From assembly GCA_003167255.1 (NCBI GenBank), contig PMTR01000033.1, positions 41,160-105,159 on the forward strand: a stretch of 64,000 bases of DNA. The letters are read 5' to 3'. Of the stretch, positions 1 to 9,063 are shown in pieces. The stretch comes from Bryobacterales bacterium. GTDB taxonomy: Bacteria; Acidobacteriota; Terriglobia; Bryobacterales; Bryobacteraceae. The number at the start of each line of letters is the position of its first letter. Position 1 is the first letter of the stretch. The position numbers and the translations under genes are program-made. A model generated the notes under the pieces. That model did not search any database and was not told where the DNA came from. It saw only the letters and a program-made list of their open reading frames with translations.

Positions 1-1
1 C

Positions 2-80
2 GCGGGACGCCCTCGTCCCGCAGTCGGAACAACCATATCAGCTTCCTGCACAACGCGAGCAGGCCGACGGGGCGTCGGCC
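2..80. repeat. Two short perfect hairpins at the window edge
   Basis: Two 8-bp palindromic stems lie close together: gcgggacg/cgtcccgc (2-9 and 14-21) and ggccgacg/cgtcggcc (62-69 and 73-80). They resemble the short intergenic hairpins seen elsewhere in this window (55849-55931). No gene is recognised in positions 1-137. Confidence 0.5.
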
Positions 81-137
81 GCGGACAAGGGGTCCGCCCT
101 TCAGCTTGTGCGGATGTGCGGCCCAGATCCCTAAGCT

Positions 138-583
138 TCACTTCCGGCGAAGATGGCAGACGTCCTTTTGGTCCCTGAGCCGGCCTGCCGCGATTTTGGC
201 GGCGAGAATGTCTCGGCGGCAAAGGACCGGCGTGGGCTCTCCTCCGAAATCCACAACAATCCTTCGACTCCACGCTGATGGGAAATCAAGACCGGTCACG
301 GACGTCAGGATGTCGACGCGAACGGGATCCACGCCAATCTGAAAGAAGACTTCGGGTTGAGTGAAGTCGTCTGCGCTCACGCAGCGGTGGGAGCGCCAAA
401 GGCGGCGAGCGCTTCGAGCATGGCGCGTGCGTTCTCGCGGTCAGGCTCGATCCAGATGTCCAGGTCCTTGGTATATCGCGGCTCAGTGTGGACCATCACC
501 GCGTAGCCGCCCACCACCAGCTACCGGACGCCGCCCGCGTTTAAACTTCGTAACAGATCTTTGAAGCCGGAGTTGATCTTCAT
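138..583 (-). pseudogene. Broken nucleotidyltransferase-like gene (MNT/AbiEii/DUF6036 type)
   Basis: Read from an ATG at 583, the minus strand encodes the start of a small nucleotidyltransferase: KDLLRSLNAGGVR, a TAG at 523-521, then LVVGGYAVMVHTEPRYTKDL and a DLDIWI motif typical of the nucleotidyltransferase fold. Homologues normally have a residue (probably Tyr) at the TAG. Near 380 the frame shifts, and the C-terminal part (SADDFTQPEVFFQIGVDPVR onward to KDVCHLRRK) continues in another frame. One nonsense codon and one frameshift mean the gene is dead, or the assembly is wrong at two places. Small proteins of this type usually act as antitoxins or partners of the short protein encoded just upstream. 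Confidence 0.6.
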
Positions 584-734
584 GGATGCCCCGTGCGGCG
601 GCGGCGGTCACTACCAGATCCCAGGCCGCTTCGAAAATCCGCGTGGGACCGAGCTTCTGCCAGAACGCGATATCAAACTCGCGCCCCGGAGCGCGGCCGC
701 GGACCAGCCGGCTCATGATCACTCGATCGCCCAT
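483..734 (-). CDS. Small conserved partner of the nucleotidyltransferase
   Basis: An 83-residue protein starting MGDRVIMSRLVRG with a core of FDIAFWQKLGPTRIFEAAWD and a basic C-terminal stretch (RLQRSVTKFKRG). Short proteins of this pattern often sit directly upstream of a nucleotidyltransferase like the broken one at 138-583. The last 17 or so residues overlap that gene in another frame and look less conserved, so the original stop may have been near the KFKRG segment and this copy may itself be extended by mutation. Function is unknown; a toxin-antitoxin or regulatory role is inferred from the pairing only. Confidence 0.45.
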   Translation of the reverse strand: MGDRVIMSRLVRGRAPGREFDIAFWQKLGPTRIFEAAWDLVVTAAAARGIHEDQLRLQRSVTKFKRGRRPVAGGGRLRGDGPH

Positions 735-765
735 AGTCTCTATTATGAGGCATGCCGGGCCGGCT

Positions 766-2661
766 TCAACGACCCGGCGGCAAGTCCATCACGGGGTTAC
801 TCGCGAAGAAGCCCCAGGGCACCAGCTTGAAACCGGCCTCGTAGACCGGCATCACCGGCCAATCCTCGGGGCGCGGATTGTGCGTGATTCCCATGGTGTA
901 CCAGAGCACGATGTCCTGGTTGTCGACGGAACGGTTGGCGGCGGTCCACTTCACCAGGCCGTCGCCGCCTTTCGACTGGTTGGGATAATCGCCCGCGGCG
1001 TAGCGCTCGGCGGCGTTGTAGGGCGTCACCCAAACGTGCGCGTTCAGAAAGCCGGCGCGCTTGCGCACCCACGAATCGGGTTGCGCGAACGGCACGGAGT
1101 TTTCGCCGGGCAACAGCGCATAGCCCGTGGGATGGCCCAGAGCATTCTTGACCGACGCGCTTTCCACAATCCAGCGGCGGCTGCTCGCCATGTTCAGGCT
1201 TCGCTCGGCTTCGCGTTCCGTGCGCAGCGTGGTCTCCTGCATCAGGAACCCGCCACCGTAGGGATTCTGCTTGCCCACCGGCATGGGAACGCTGTTCATT
1301 TCCACGACGCGGTTGGGCGTGCCATCCACGTCCATGTCGAGCCGGAATGTGAAGAAATGCTGATGGTGCGGCGCCGCCAGGTTCTTGGCCACCAGGTGGC
1401 TGTGCTGGTCGGAGCCATCGGCCACTCCCTTGGCGGCCATGATGCCGGTGAGCGAGACGCGCACTTCGATGGCGCCATTCTGGTGAAAAACCCAGTCGAA
1501 ACCGTACTCGTAATTGCCCGGCTGGGTGAAATAGGAAAGCACCAGCTCGCGCTCGCGCCGCGTGTTGTTCTCGTGCTTCCAGGCGACGCCGGCATCGCGT
1601 TCATAGATAGCCACGGCGCCCGGAATGGTGCGGGGCTCGCCGGAACTCTCCGCCACCACGGCATCGAATACGCTGCAATTGGCGGGGCAATCCACCCCGG
1701 GCCGCAGGGAACTGGCCATGGCGCCGAGACCCAATTCGCCGGCGTCGAAACTGTTGCGGAAATACCAGGCGCCCGACGGATCGCCGTAAGGCACCACCAT
1801 TTCCGAGAGCGACCCGCGATAGAGAACCGGCCGCACGCGCCCGCCATCTTCATAGCCGGCGGTATAGACTACCAAACCCTCGCGGGGATGGAGCGCATAG
1901 CGGAAGCGCCACTTCTGCCAGCGCACTTCACCGTCTTCAATCTGGAAGCCCGGCCCGCCCGGTTGGGTGACAACGAGCGGGGCGAGCGGCGGTGCCCCGG
2001 GCCGCGGCCCCAGGTCGGCATTCTCACGCGAGACGGGGACGTTGCGATCGATGTCGAGAAAGTCGATGACCTTGCCGGTGGTGAGGTTGACGTGCGCCAC
2101 GACGCCTTCCACCGGATGTGCGTACAGATTGGCGCCGGCGCCTGCATAATAGGGCACCACGCACACAACGCGGCCGGCGTCAGTGCCGGGCCCGAAATAG
2201 CCGGCGCTCCATGCCATGGTGAGGACGTTTTCGGCGTCGCGGATGCCGCGTTGGCGCATGGCCTGCGCCCATCGAGGATCGGCGCGCACAATTGCATCCG
2301 CCAGATCGGAATCCTCGGAGTTGATGGCCGGCTGCGCTCCCGGGATGAGCTTCCAGGAATCGATGGCGCTGGTAGAGAGGTTGGCAATCGCCTCCCAGGT
2401 CTGGTTTCGCTTGCGATCATAGATCACCGCGAACGCGCGCCGCGGAACGGCCGTCTTCGCCAGCACCATTTCCTTTGGTGGTTCATCGAGCGCGATGAGG
2501 CTGAAGATGCCGCCGGCGGGAAAGGGGTCGGAGCTTCGCAACAGGTTAGCGGCCGCGCGGATTTCGTCTGCCGTCAGCGGCGCGAGGGGATGCGGAGCGG
2601 CCGCCGCCGGTGACAGGGTGATCAGAATGGAGATGAAAAGGAATGCGAGAATGCTCCGCAT
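766..2661 (-). CDS. Secreted copper amine oxidase
   Basis: 631 residues with an N-terminal signal peptide (about 1-22). It matches the copper/topaquinone amine oxidase family, which oxidises primary amines to aldehydes with release of ammonia and H2O2. The family residues are visible: a catalytic Asp in FRNSFDAGELG (D306), the Tyr that becomes topaquinone in GNYEYGFDW (Y384), a copper-binding HxH in HHQHFF (H433, H435) and a third His in MGITHNPRPEDW near the C-terminus. The length fits the family. It stands alone between a small pseudogene pair and a short antitoxin-like remnant, and its product probably acts outside the inner membrane on environmental amines. Confidence 0.9.
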   Translation of the reverse strand: MRSILAFLFISILITLSPAAAAPHPLAPLTADEIRAAANLLRSSDPFPAGGIFSLIALDEPPKEMVLAKTAVPRRAFAVIYDRKRNQTWEAIANLSTSAIDSWKLIPGAQPAINSEDSDLADAIVRADPRWAQAMRQRGIRDAENVLTMAWSAGYFGPGTDAGRVVCVVPYYAGAGANLYAHPVEGVVAHVNLTTGKVIDFLDIDRNVPVSRENADLGPRPGAPPLAPLVVTQPGGPGFQIEDGEVRWQKWRFRYALHPREGLVVYTAGYEDGGRVRPVLYRGSLSEMVVPYGDPSGAWYFRNSFDAGELGLGAMASSLRPGVDCPANCSVFDAVVAESSGEPRTIPGAVAIYERDAGVAWKHENNTRRERELVLSYFTQPGNYEYGFDWVFHQNGAIEVRVSLTGIMAAKGVADGSDQHSHLVAKNLAAPHHQHFFTFRLDMDVDGTPNRVVEMNSVPMPVGKQNPYGGGFLMQETTLRTEREAERSLNMASSRRWIVESASVKNALGHPTGYALLPGENSVPFAQPDSWVRKRAGFLNAHVWVTPYNAAERYAAGDYPNQSKGGDGLVKWTAANRSVDNQDIVLWYTMGITHNPRPEDWPVMPVYEAGFKLVPWGFFASNPVMDLPPGR

Positions 2662-2819
2662 GACTAAAGGATCTCACTCATAGGTCACCATCGCCATTAT
2701 CCCGCAGCACCTCGTGCCGCGATTCGCTGAATCCGCTTTCCTCGGCATGAATATTTACCGTACAGTAGTAGGGGAGATCATCGCGAGTGCCACGGACTGT
2801 CCAACGAGGCCGGAAACAG

Positions 2820-2978
2820 ATGGAGCGAACGGAACAGACGATTGAAAAGCGCGCCATGCTGATTCTGACCGCCCGCGAGACGAAAGCTTTTGCGGACGCG
2901 ATTCTGAATCCGCCCAAGCCAAACCCCGTCTTTCGCAAGGCTGCGCGTGAATACCGCGAAAAAACGGCCAGGCGGTGA
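2820..2978 (+). CDS. Short DUF1778/TacA-antitoxin-like fragment
   Basis: A 52-residue reading frame from ATG 2820 (GTG 2787 is an alternative start). Its second half, LTARETKAFADAILNPPKPN followed by PVFRKAAREYREK, resembles the C-terminal toxin-contacting part of DUF1778 antitoxins. The N-terminal ribbon-helix-helix part expected in that family is missing, and no GNAT toxin gene follows. It is probably a relic; it could also be a chance reading frame. Confidence 0.35.
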   Translation: MERTEQTIEKRAMLILTARETKAFADAILNPPKPNPVFRKAAREYREKTARR

Positions 2979-3038
2979 CCACTCCGCCGCCATCTGGCGC
3001 GAATCCGGGCTGGAAAGCCTGCTCCACACTCCAAATCG

Positions 3039-4427
3039 CTACAGCACTTCCTCCGCCCAGCCTTCCAGCACCTGTTTCACTTTGGTCATGAACTGGTCGG
3101 CTAGCGCGCCATCGATCAGGCGGTGGTCAAAGCTCAGCGAAACGTGGCAAATGGAGCGAATGGCGATGGCATCGTCGATCACCACCGGTGTCTTGTCCAC
3201 CGTGCCCACGCCCAGAATGGCGACCTGGGGCTGGTTGATGATGGGCGTGCCGACCAGGCTCCCGAAGCTGCCGAAATTGGTGATGGAGAAGGTGCCACCC
3301 AACACTTCGTCGGGCTTGAGCTGGCGCGAGCGGGCGCGCGTCGCCAGATCCACGATGGCGCGCTGCAACCCCAGCACGTTCTTTTCGTCGGCGCCGCGGA
3401 TCACCGGCACAATTAGACCGTTGTCCAGCGCGACCGCGATGCCGATATGGATTTCATTGTGGTAGACGATGTTGTTGCCGTCGAGCGAGGCGTTGAGCAG
3501 CGGGAACTGGCGCAACGCCACGGCGGCGGCGGCGGTGATAAACGGCAGGTAGGTGAGCGAGAAGCCGTGGTTGGCCTGGAACTGGCCTTTGAATCGCTCG
3601 CGCAGCTTTGCCACCTTGGTCATATCCACGCGGTGGATGGTGGTGACGTGCGCGGAAGTGCGCTTGGAGAGCAGCATGTGCTCGGCGATCTTGATCCGCA
3701 TGGTGCTGAGCGGCTCGATTTTCGTCTTGGCGCCCGGGGAAAAGGCCGGCGGCGGTGCGGCGGCCGGCTTGCTTGCATCGGGAGGAGCCGCAACCGGCAC
3801 AGCCGGTGCCGCTGCAGCGGGCCCGGGCGCCGCTGGCGTGCCCTGCGCCATGTAGGCTTCCACGTCCTGCTTGGTGATGCGGCCGCCGGCGCCGGTGCCT
3901 TTTACGCGGCTGAGGTCGATGTTGTTCTCGCGCGCCATTTTTCGCACCAGCGGAGAAAGCGGACCGGACACTTCGGCGGCGGGTTCGGCAGCGGGCTCTT
4001 CCGCCGGCTTGGCTTCAGGCTCGACTGGCGGCGGAGCAGGCGCCGCGGCCGGCGCGGCTGCAACGGGAGCCGGCGCTTCCGGAGCCTTCTCGGCCGGCGC
4101 TGCCACCGATACGGCTGCAACGGCGGCCGGCGCTTCCGGAGCCTTCTCGGCCGGCGCTGCGGGCTCTGCGGGCTTTGCCGCGGCCGCTCCGCCTTCTTCC
4201 GCAATGCGCGCCACCACCGTATTGATCCCTACCGTAGCTCCCTCTTCCACCAGCACCTCGGACAACGTGCCGGCAGCCGGCGAAGGGATTTCAGTATCCA
4301 CCTTATCGGTCGAAATCTCGAACAACGGCTCGTCGCGCTCCACACGGTCGCCGCGCTTCTTGAGCCACTTGGTCAGCGTGCCTTCGACAATGCTCTCGCC
4401 CATCTGGGGCATCACTACGTCGGTCAT
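3039..4427 (-). CDS. 2-oxoacid dehydrogenase E2 (dihydrolipoyl acyltransferase)
   Basis: 462 residues from ATG 4427. The N-terminal lipoyl domain carries the lipoylated Lys in FEISTDKVDTEI (K42). A long Ala/Pro/Glu-rich flexible linker follows, then a peripheral subunit-binding domain (LSPLVRKMARENNIDLSRVK), a second Ala/Pro linker, and the catalytic acyltransferase domain ending with SLSFDHRLIDGA, the HxxxDG active-site motif. It transfers acyl groups from E1 to CoA in a pyruvate, 2-oxoglutarate or branched-chain dehydrogenase complex; the sequence alone does not say which. It is one base downstream of lipB, after lpd, so lipoylation and use of lipoate are co-transcribed. No E1 gene is in view. 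Confidence 0.9.
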   Translation of the reverse strand: MTDVVMPQMGESIVEGTLTKWLKKRGDRVERDEPLFEISTDKVDTEIPSPAAGTLSEVLVEEGATVGINTVVARIAEEGGAAAAKPAEPAAPAEKAPEAPAAVAAVSVAAPAEKAPEAPAPVAAAPAAAPAPPPVEPEAKPAEEPAAEPAAEVSGPLSPLVRKMARENNIDLSRVKGTGAGGRITKQDVEAYMAQGTPAAPGPAAAAPAVPVAAPPDASKPAAAPPPAFSPGAKTKIEPLSTMRIKIAEHMLLSKRTSAHVTTIHRVDMTKVAKLRERFKGQFQANHGFSLTYLPFITAAAAVALRQFPLLNASLDGNNIVYHNEIHIGIAVALDNGLIVPVIRGADEKNVLGLQRAIVDLATRARSRQLKPDEVLGGTFSITNFGSFGSLVGTPIINQPQVAILGVGTVDKTPVVIDDAIAIRSICHVSLSFDHRLIDGALADQFMTKVKQVLEGWAEEVL

Positions 4428-4428
4428 A

Positions 4429-5106
4429 TCAGTTCTCTCTTTCCGTGGCGGCCAGGACGGGCGCCTCGAACAGCATCTCACACTCGAAAACGCGGCCGAA
4501 ATGGGCGGCAAAGACCTGCGAAACTTCCGCCAGCGAAGCGCGCACGCCCAGTTGCGCCATGGAAGTCACAGGCTTGGTAAGCCCGCAGGGGACAATGTAT
4601 TGAAAATAGCTCAAATCCGTATTCACGTTCAGCGCGAAACCGTGCGACGTCACCCACCGGCTGAGGTGCACTCCGATGGCGGCGATTTTGCGATCGCCCA
4701 CCCAAACCCCAGTCAGCTTGGGAATGCGGCCGGCTTCAATGCCGAACTCCGCCAGCGTGTCGATGAGCGACTGCTCGACGGCACGCACGTACGCGCCCAC
4801 GTCGCGCTTCCAATCGCGCAGGTCCAGGATCGGGTAGCCCACCAGTTGCCCCGGTCCGTGATACGTCACGTCGCCGCCGCGATCGGTTGGATAAAAGGAA
4901 ATCCCGGCGCGACTCAAGATCTCGTCCGAAGCCAACAGATTCTCTACGTGGCCGTTGCGCCCCAGCGTGATCACGTGCGGATGTTCCAGAAGCAGCAGGT
5001 GGTCCCCCACCGTGCCCTGTTTGCGCTGGGTAGCAAGCTGCTGCTGCAATTCCAGCGCCTTGCCATAATCGATGCGCCCGAGTTCCCGCACGCAGCACTT
5101 ACGCAT
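4429..5106 (-). CDS. lipB: Octanoyl-[ACP]:protein N-octanoyltransferase LipB
   Basis: 225 residues of standard LipB length. It moves the octanoyl group from acyl carrier protein to lipoyl-domain lysines, the first step of lipoate assembly. Family motifs are clear: RGGDVTYHGPGQLVGYPILD, the conserved Lys in GDRKIAAIGV (K140) and the catalytic Cys in IVPCGLTKPV (C174). It overlaps the end of lpd by 8 bp and is followed after one base by the E2 gene, whose lipoyl domain is its likely substrate. Confidence 0.95.
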   Translation of the reverse strand: MRKCCVRELGRIDYGKALELQQQLATQRKQGTVGDHLLLLEHPHVITLGRNGHVENLLASDEILSRAGISFYPTDRGGDVTYHGPGQLVGYPILDLRDWKRDVGAYVRAVEQSLIDTLAEFGIEAGRIPKLTGVWVGDRKIAAIGVHLSRWVTSHGFALNVNTDLSYFQYIVPCGLTKPVTSMAQLGVRASLAEVSQVFAAHFGRVFECEMLFEAPVLAATEREN

Positions 5107-6502
5107 TGATCGAAAGACCGTATACTGCGTTGAAGGCCTCGCCCAAGGCTTCGTAGAGCGTGGGATGCGCGTGGATGGTTTGCATCATCACCTCGACGGT
5201 GGCTTCGGCTTCCATGGCGGCGACGGCTTCGCCGATCAGCTCGAATGCCTCCGGCCCGATGATGTGGACGCCCAGGATCTCGCCGAACTTTTCGTCGGCC
5301 ACTACCTTAATGAACCCCTCGTGGTGTCCAAGGATCGTCGCGCGGCTATCGCCGGCGAACGGGAAGCGCCCGATCTTCACCTTGTATCCCTGCGCGCGAG
5401 CCTGCGCCTCCGTCATCCCCACGCTGCCGATGCCGGGCTCGGTATAGGTGCAGCCGGGGATGCGATTCTTGTTGATGGGGACGGCCGCCTTGCCGGCTAT
5501 ATGAGCCACCGCGATCATGCCTTCGCGCGTGGCCACGTGCGCCAGTTGCGGCGTGCCTGCCACCACGTCGCCGATGGCGTAGACGTCCGGCTCGGCGGTC
5601 TGCTGGTGTGAATCCACCTGGATAAATCCGCGGTCCAGCTTGACCTTTGTGTTTTCCAGGCCGATCTTTTCGGTATTCGGCTTGCGCCCCACCGCCACCA
5701 ACAATTTTTCGGCCTGTAGCTCTTCCTCCTTGCCGTCCTTGGTGACCAGCTTGAGCGCCACGCCCGTGCCGGTCTTGCGGATGTTTTCGGCGCGCGCGCC
5801 CGTCTCGACGCGAATTTTCTGCTTGCGGAAGTTGCGCTCGAGTTCCTTGGAGATGTCTTCGTCTTCCACCGGCACGATGCGCGGCAGCATTTCAACCACC
5901 GTCACTTCCGTGCCGAAGCGGTTGAAGATAGAAGCGAACTCCACGCCCACCGCCCCCGCCCCGATAATGATGAGGCTCTTGGGAATGGCCGTGAGGTTGA
6001 GGATCTCGACGTTGGTGAGGATTCGCTCGGGGTCGGCCTCCAGACCCGGCATCATACGGGCTTCCGAGCCGGTGGCGATGATGATGTTCTTCGCCTCCAG
6101 CGTCTGCACGCCGGCGTCGCTCTGCACTTCCACTTTGCCGCCGCCCTTGAGCGTGGCGTAGCCCGCAATGCGCTCCACCTTAGCGCGCTTGAGCAGCATC
6201 TCGACGCCCTTGGAATGCTTGGTGACGATGCCATCCTTGCGGTCCTTCACCTTGGGATAGTCCAGGCGCGGATTCTCGCAGACGATGCCTTCCTGGTCCG
6301 CATGCACGAAACGCTGCCAGACGTCGGCCGTCTGGAGCAGCGACTTGGTCGGAATGCACCCCACCAGCAGGCAGGTCCCGCCGAGTCTGGGCTGCTTCTC
6401 GACGAGAGCGGTTTTCAATCCGTACTGGCCGGCACGGATGGCTGCGGAGTAACCGCCGGGACCACTTCCGATCACAATCAGGTCGTAAGGCACTTTTATC
6501 AT
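5099..6502 (-). CDS. lpd: Dihydrolipoyl dehydrogenase (E3)
   Basis: 467 residues, the usual E3 length. It reoxidises dihydrolipoamide with NAD+ through FAD. Visible are the N-terminal FAD-binding GSGPGGY, the redox-active disulfide GGTCLLVGCIPTKS (C44, C49), the NAD-binding GAGAVGVEFASIF, the second FAD motif YAIGDVVAGTPQLAH, and the C-terminal HPTLYEALGEA with the catalytic His-Glu pair region. It is the first gene of the run lpd-lipB-E2; the genes are joined by overlaps or a one-base gap. Confidence 0.95.
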   Translation of the reverse strand: MIKVPYDLIVIGSGPGGYSAAIRAGQYGLKTALVEKQPRLGGTCLLVGCIPTKSLLQTADVWQRFVHADQEGIVCENPRLDYPKVKDRKDGIVTKHSKGVEMLLKRAKVERIAGYATLKGGGKVEVQSDAGVQTLEAKNIIIATGSEARMMPGLEADPERILTNVEILNLTAIPKSLIIIGAGAVGVEFASIFNRFGTEVTVVEMLPRIVPVEDEDISKELERNFRKQKIRVETGARAENIRKTGTGVALKLVTKDGKEEELQAEKLLVAVGRKPNTEKIGLENTKVKLDRGFIQVDSHQQTAEPDVYAIGDVVAGTPQLAHVATREGMIAVAHIAGKAAVPINKNRIPGCTYTEPGIGSVGMTEAQARAQGYKVKIGRFPFAGDSRATILGHHEGFIKVVADEKFGEILGVHIIGPEAFELIGEAVAAMEAEATVEVMMQTIHAHPTLYEALGEAFNAVYGLSINA

Positions 6503-6548
6503 TCTCCCATGTCACCGGAGGCGATGCCGGTGCGTCTACCATAAGGAC

Positions 6549-7901
6549 ATGAAGTGGCTGCTCCTTATTCTGATGCTGGCGGCGGGGCCGGGATTCGCTC
6601 AGACGCGTCCGCCGGCGCAGAAGAAGTCCACGCCCGCCGCGGCGCCGGCGAGGTGGCCCATTTCGAGCTTGGCGGTGGAAGGGACTCACAATTTTACGCG
6701 CGAGCAAGTGCTGGCCATCGCCGGCCTGAAGATTGGCCAGGTTGCCGGCCGCCAGGAATTTGATGCCGCACGCGACCGCCTGACGGCCTCGGGAGCCTTC
6801 GAGACCGTCAGCTATAAGTTCGTCGCGGGCGCCGGCGGCGGTTACGATGCCACATTTCAGGTAACCGAAATCGAACAGGTGTACCCGGTGCGATTCGAGG
6901 AATTGCACGTTTCGGAGAAGGACCTGGTGGCCGCCCTGAAAGCCAAGGACCCGTTGTTTGCGAAGGGCATACTGCCGGCCACCCAGCCGGTCTTCCAGCG
7001 CTACACAAGGTGGGTGGAGGAATACCTGGCGGCCATGGGGATGCAGGAGAAGATAGTGGGCACGGTGATGCCGGACCGGCCCGGCGAATTCGCCATCGTT
7101 TTCTATCCGGCTCGGTCGCTGCCGGCGGTGGCGCTGGTATCGTTCGAAGGAAACCGGGTGCTTCCACAGGAAGTGCTGAAGGAAGCCATCATGAGCGTGG
7201 CGGTCGGCACGCCCTACACCGAAGACCGCTTCCGCGAGTTGCTCAACACGGCGGTGCGGCCGGTATATGAAGCGCGCGGCCGCGTGCGCGTAGCCTTCCC
7301 CAAAATCAAGACCGAGCCGGCCAAAGACGTGCAAGGCGTCAACGTGACGGTTTCAGTGGACGAAGGCGAGACTTACAACCTGGGAAAAGTCACCGTCGAT
7401 CCCCCCACTCCGCTCAAGCCCGACGAGTTGCTGAAGGCCGGAGACTTCAAGACCGGCGACCTGGCCAACTTCGACCGCGTGAACGAAGGCCTCGAACGCA
7501 TCCGCAAGGCGCTGCGGCACGCCGGTTATATGCAAGCCGCGGTCACCGTCTCGCGTCAGGTGGAAGAGGACAAACACACGGTCAACGTGACGGTGCTGGT
7601 GTCGGCGGGACCGCAGTTTTCCATGCGCAAGCTGACCATCGTGGGGCTGGATCTGGATTCGGAAGCGGAGATCAACCGCATCTGGACCATGAAGCCCGGC
7701 AAGCCGTTCAATCCGGATTACCCCGACCTGTTCCTGACTCGCGTCCGCGACGAAGGCCTTTTCGATAATCTCGGCAAGACCAAGGCCGAACTCAAAATCA
7801 ATGAGCAGGACCACACCGCCGACGTCACTCTGACTTTCGCCGGCGGGGCGCCCGACACGAAACCCGGCCGCGGCGGCCGTGGACGCGGTGGCGGGATTTA
7901 G
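6549..7901 (+). CDS. Secreted POTRA-repeat protein (BamA/TamA-like, no barrel)
   Basis: 450 residues with a signal peptide (MKWLLLILMLAAGPGFAQ). Several POTRA-like repeats can be recognised: ISSLAVEGTHNFTREQVLAI, VALVSFEGNRVLPQEVLKEA, a third around NLGKVTVDPPTPLKPDELLK, and a fourth around FSMRKLTIVGLDLDSE. POTRA domains receive and pass on outer-membrane protein substrates. A BamA-type C-terminal barrel is absent; the protein ends in a Gly/Arg-rich tail (GRGGRGRGGGI). It may be a periplasmic chaperone or scaffold for envelope assembly. It is divergent from lpd with only 46 bp between them, which must hold both promoters. Confidence 0.75.
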   Translation: MKWLLLILMLAAGPGFAQTRPPAQKKSTPAAAPARWPISSLAVEGTHNFTREQVLAIAGLKIGQVAGRQEFDAARDRLTASGAFETVSYKFVAGAGGGYDATFQVTEIEQVYPVRFEELHVSEKDLVAALKAKDPLFAKGILPATQPVFQRYTRWVEEYLAAMGMQEKIVGTVMPDRPGEFAIVFYPARSLPAVALVSFEGNRVLPQEVLKEAIMSVAVGTPYTEDRFRELLNTAVRPVYEARGRVRVAFPKIKTEPAKDVQGVNVTVSVDEGETYNLGKVTVDPPTPLKPDELLKAGDFKTGDLANFDRVNEGLERIRKALRHAGYMQAAVTVSRQVEEDKHTVNVTVLVSAGPQFSMRKLTIVGLDLDSEAEINRIWTMKPGKPFNPDYPDLFLTRVRDEGLFDNLGKTKAELKINEQDHTADVTLTFAGGAPDTKPGRGGRGRGGGI

Positions 7902-8027
7902 CCTGCCCCTGTCTCCACGACAACCGTCTCCACGGCAACCGCTTTCTATTCCCTTTTAGGCCATGTATACTCTTACCCAACGTCTATCGGAGGGCAAGCA
8001 AGGAATTTCGGCCTGGAGGAGAGTTCA

Positions 8028-8348
8028 ATGCGCATCAATAAGCTACGTTACGCGGCCCTGACAGCGATTTTGGCCTGCCTGTGTTGCGCGCTCGCCGCAT
8101 GCGGCAAGAGCGTGACGGGCACCTACACGGATCCAGCCAGCGGCTACACAGTGGAACTGAAGTCAGGCGGTGAGGCAACCATCACGTTCATGGGTAATTC
8201 GGGTCCGTGCACGTATAAGGTAGATGGCAACCAAGTCGCACTCACCTGCCAGGGGGGAGGCGGAGGCGGCGTTTTTACGATCCAAAGCGACGGGTCGCTG
8301 GCCCCGCCACCGGGCGCCCCAATGCCGATATTGAAAAAAACGAAGTAG
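8028..8348 (+). CDS. Small lipoprotein of unknown function
   Basis: 106 residues with a signal peptide and lipobox (CALAAC, lipidated Cys about residue 25). The mature part is a small beta-rich domain (GTYTDPASGYTVELKSGGEA, then ITFMGNSGPCTYKVDGNQV) with a Gly-rich loop; similar short domains occur in many acidobacterial lipoproteins without known role. A good ribosome-binding site (ggaggagag) precedes the ATG. Upstream, TATACT at 7966-7971 could be a -10 element, though the -35 is not convincing. Confidence 0.65.
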   Translation: MRINKLRYAALTAILACLCCALAACGKSVTGTYTDPASGYTVELKSGGEATITFMGNSGPCTYKVDGNQVALTCQGGGGGGVFTIQSDGSLAPPPGAPMPILKKTK

Positions 8349-8407
8349 CGAAAGACGGAGCCAACAGGCTGAATCCCGGCCCGGACCGGCCACTCGCCAA
8401 GGCGTGT

Positions 8408-8519
8408 GCGCATCACGCCTTGCGGGTTTGTTCTCCGCCCACCTTCCACAGAATCTGGCGCAGCATCCCCAACAGCACCGGGGCATCGCGCGCGGCGATG
8501 TCGAGACGCCGCACCAGGC
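8408..8519 (-). pseudogene. Detached 3' end of a trmJ-like gene
   Basis: Positions 8440-8519 match 9073-9152, the 3' end of the intact trmJ-like gene, at 78 of 80 bases. On the minus strand both differences are synonymous (Arg CGC/CGG and Leu CTG/CTC). This fragment continues to its own stop with a different tail (KVGGEQTRKA) instead of KVSG. It is thus the end of a homologous gene, now cut off from its body by the Uma2 cassette. Confidence 0.8.
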
Positions 8520-8559
8520 CCGCAAAAAGGCCGAGGCAGCCTCATGGTATTGTGGGTTT

Positions 8560-9060
8560 ATGGGCATCGAGACGCTGATCTCGGTCGACGATTACCTGAA
8601 TACGTCATACGACCCAGATGTGGAGTTCGTGGATGGCGTGTTGGTGGAGCGAAATGTGGGCGACTGGCTGCATAGCCTGGTGCAGAGCAACATCATTTTC
8701 GCGCTGCGGCGCAAGTATCCAAGCATTAAGGCGGTTCCGGAACTGAGGTCCATGGTCAATCCAACGCGGTTCCGGTTGCCCGATGTCTGCGTGATGTTAA
8801 GTGCACCGACGACCTCGGTCCTGCTCGAACCACCGTTCGTGGCGATTGAGATTCTCTCCGAAGACGACCGCATGACCAGAGTGATCGCGAAGCTCAAAGA
8901 GTACGCCGGAATCGGTACGCCGCATATCTGGCTCTTCGATCCCAGACCCCGGCAGATGTTCCTATTCCGTTCCAACAGCCTGCTGGAAATCGAGGGAGAT
9001 CTGATCTCCACGGACAACCCCCACCTCGAACTGACGCGGGAAGAAGTATTTCACGAATAG
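8560..9060 (+). CDS. Uma2-family (DUF820) nuclease-like protein
   Basis: 166 residues from ATG 8560 (MGIETLISVDDYLNTSYDPD). The family has a PD-(D/E)xK restriction-endonuclease-like fold. The expected acidic residues are seen in EFVDGVLVER, RLPDVCVM and FVAIEILSEDD, followed by KLKEYAGIGTPHIWLFDP. The family is very common in cyanobacteria and acidobacteria and is often associated with mobile DNA, but its physiological role is not established. The gene converges on trmJ (3 bp between stops) and has a detached trmJ 3' end on its 5' side, so it looks like cargo of an insertion. Confidence 0.8.
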   Translation: MGIETLISVDDYLNTSYDPDVEFVDGVLVERNVGDWLHSLVQSNIIFALRRKYPSIKAVPELRSMVNPTRFRLPDVCVMLSAPTTSVLLEPPFVAIEILSEDDRMTRVIAKLKEYAGIGTPHIWLFDPRPRQMFLFRSNSLLEIEGDLISTDNPHLELTREEVFHE

Positions 9061-9063
9061 CCC

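Noticed and set aside
586-2613. Very long plus-strand reading frame opposite the amine oxidase gene
   Set aside because: It mirrors the minus-strand copper amine oxidase codon for codon, a known effect of GC-rich codons; the minus strand has all family motifs.
3447-5109. Long plus-strand frames opposite E2 and lipB
   Set aside because: Antisense shadows of the Ala/Pro-rich E2 linker and lipB; no family features.
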